Shown piece by piece: positions 15,317-16,226 of a DNA stretch of 16,226 nt; positions within the stretch are counted from its first letter, which is position 1, and each line of letters begins with the position of its first letter. The notes below the pieces were generated by a model. That model did no database searches, was not told the origin of the DNA, and saw only the letters and a program-made list of their open reading frames with translations. The stretch comes from CALCKU01 sp964571595. Lineage in GTDB: Bacteria > Pseudomonadota > Alphaproteobacteria > Caulobacterales > Maricaulaceae. The translations under genes were made by a program, and so were the position numbers. The stretch covers positions 1 through 16,226 of the forward strand of contig CAZNCJ010000053.1 of NCBI GenBank assembly GCA_964571595.1. Reading direction: 5' to 3'.

Positions 15317-16084
15317 TTATACTTTTGCCGATAGGCTCTGCGCGGATATCTCTGTGAGATATTTAATTATTTCCATTGTTTGGATATCGACCAGTCCGTC
15401 AATCTGATCGGGCCTGTAACGCCTTTGCAAGGCAGATATTATGAGCTGGGTGGCGCTGTCCAGAACTCCGCTGACGCGTGTGCTATATCCGATTTGCGCC
15501 AATCCGCGCTGGATTATCGCCACGCCCCTATCCCGACTACCCGCCTCGAACAAGACCCGCCGATCATCGCTTATTCCCTCAGGCCAGCACCCAATCCCAG
15601 CGGCAGACAACCCCGCCCAAGGGAAATGCTCGCCCGGGTCAATCTTGCGATCAGGGGCGATATCGCTATGGCCTAAAACGTTAAGGGGTCTAATATTGTA
15701 ACGCTCTATGACAGTTTTAGATAAGGCTATCACGGCATTGATCTGAATATCAGGATAGGCTGGCAAACCGCCTGACTCATCTGGAAAATCATGCCCGCCA
15801 TTGACGATTTCTATGCCAATACTGGCGGAATTGACATCGCTTATACCGCCCCATTCAGACACACCCGTATGCCAAGCGCGGCGGGCCTCATCTACGAGTT
15901 GGTAAATCTGTCCGTCTTCTTCCACGACATAATGCGCGCTAACTTTCGCGGCACTGTCACAAAGACGTTCGCGCGCGGCCAGCCCCGTTTCCATGCCCGT
16001 ATAGTGCAATATGAGCAGGGTGATAGGCAGGCGTCTTTCATCATGATTAGGTGACGGGGTTTGCTGTATATCAAACGTGGTCAT
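15317..16084 (-). CDS. N-acetylmuramoyl-L-alanine amidase, AmpD type, with peptidoglycan-binding tail
   Basis: Amidase_2-domain zinc hydrolase that cuts the bond between N-acetylmuramic acid and L-alanine of peptidoglycan or its recycled fragments. Motifs: LILHYTG (24-30) with zinc ligand His27, SAHYVVEEDGQIYQLV (49-64), AWHTG (70-74), SIGIEIVNGG (88-97) with Glu92, VLGHSDIAPDRKIDPG (136-151) with zinc ligand His139 and Asp149 and the conserved Lys147. A PG_binding_1-like helical segment spans about 187-245. No signal peptide is seen, so cytosolic peptidoglycan recycling (AmpD role) is likelier than secretion, though a binding tail is more common in AmiD-like enzymes. The ATG follows the upstream stop as TGA-T-ATG with no ribosome binding site, implying coupling. 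Confidence 0.93.
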   Translation of the reverse strand: MTTFDIQQTPSPNHDERRLPITLLILHYTGMETGLAARERLCDSAAKVSAHYVVEEDGQIYQLVDEARRAWHTGVSEWGGISDVNSASIGIEIVNGGHDFPDESGGLPAYPDIQINAVIALSKTVIERYNIRPLNVLGHSDIAPDRKIDPGEHFPWAGLSAAGIGCWPEGISDDRRVLFEAGSRDRGVAIIQRGLAQIGYSTRVSGVLDSATQLIISALQRRYRPDQIDGLVDIQTMEIIKYLTEISAQSLSAKV

Positions 16085-16085
16085 A

Positions 16086-16226
16086 TCAAGGATTTAACTT
16101 TGGTACGGATTTTTGCGCGCGCCTTGCAATAATATACACACAGGGGAAAATCAAAGCCGCCCCGACATAATAGCGCGTAAATATAGTTTCTTTCAAAAAC
16201 ACGACACTTAAAATCGCGGTAAAGAC
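16086..16226 (-). CDS. DMT/EamA-family transporter, C-terminal part
   Basis: The last 46 codons of a membrane protein, running off the right edge in frame. The visible end (VFTAILSVVFLKE followed by GAALIFPCVYIIA and a basic tail ending in KLNP) matches the final two helices of drug/metabolite transporter (EamA) proteins, where the segment FxAxLSxxFLxE is usual. The stop TGA (16086-16088) is one base from the ATG of the amidase gene. Substrate unknown. Confidence 0.7.
   Translation of the reverse strand, partial: VFTAILSVVFLKETIFTRYYVGAALIFPCVYIIARRAQKSVPKLNP

Noticed and set aside
1..16226. CRISPR arrays, tRNA genes, toxin-antitoxin or classical defence genes
   Set aside because: No regularly spaced direct repeats, tRNA-like cloverleaf or recognisable defence domains were seen on reading both strands.

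Overview
The window looks like chromosome from an alphaproteobacterium. The best support is a complete class A RNase P RNA of alphaproteobacterial type on the minus strand, backed by the gene families present (DUF2793 spike-like protein, YtcJ-like lipoprotein amidohydrolase, AmpD-type amidase, KdsA/KdsB). A marine, moderately AT-leaning member of the Hyphomonadales/Maricaulales type would fit, but the lineage below class is inference only.

Left part (about 1-7300), surface polysaccharide region. A decayed DUF2793 phage/GTA-spike-like gene (minus strand) lies back to back with gmd and fcl, which convert GDP-mannose to GDP-L-fucose. Next come an initiating undecaprenyl-phosphate sugar phosphotransferase, a convergent WbuB-like family 4 glycosyltransferase, a gene-poor gap with a possible transposase remnant, and a Wza-type export lipoprotein. 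Together they cover nucleotide-sugar supply, repeat-unit initiation and extension, and outer-membrane export. Flippase, polymerase and Wzc-type co-polymerase genes are not in the window. By eye this part is more AT-rich than the right half, as is common for exchangeable polysaccharide loci. A strong bidirectional hairpin closes it at 7239-7265.

Middle (7300-9960). kdsA and kdsB are translationally coupled on the minus strand and make CMP-Kdo. Upstream of them lies rnpB with a recognisable promoter, then a 59-residue plus-strand ORF of unknown function. A 182-base gap follows. It carries a perfect -10 box inside a palindrome and two stem-loops placed directly in front of the next start codon.

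Right part (9958-14447). A tight plus-strand cassette encodes a YtcJ-like amidohydrolase lipoprotein, a BASS-family (bile acid:sodium symporter-like) transporter and an N-acyl-D-amino-acid deacylase-like amidohydrolase. It reads as a hydrolyse-import-hydrolyse pathway for an unknown amide or N-acyl substrate, and is the best candidate here for an uncharacterised system together with its structured leader.

End (14463-16226), minus strand. The 3' end of a DMT/EamA-type transporter is coupled to an AmpD-type N-acetylmuramoyl-L-alanine amidase with a peptidoglycan-binding tail, followed by an unrecognised three-helix membrane protein whose C-terminus weakly resembles TerB-like domains.
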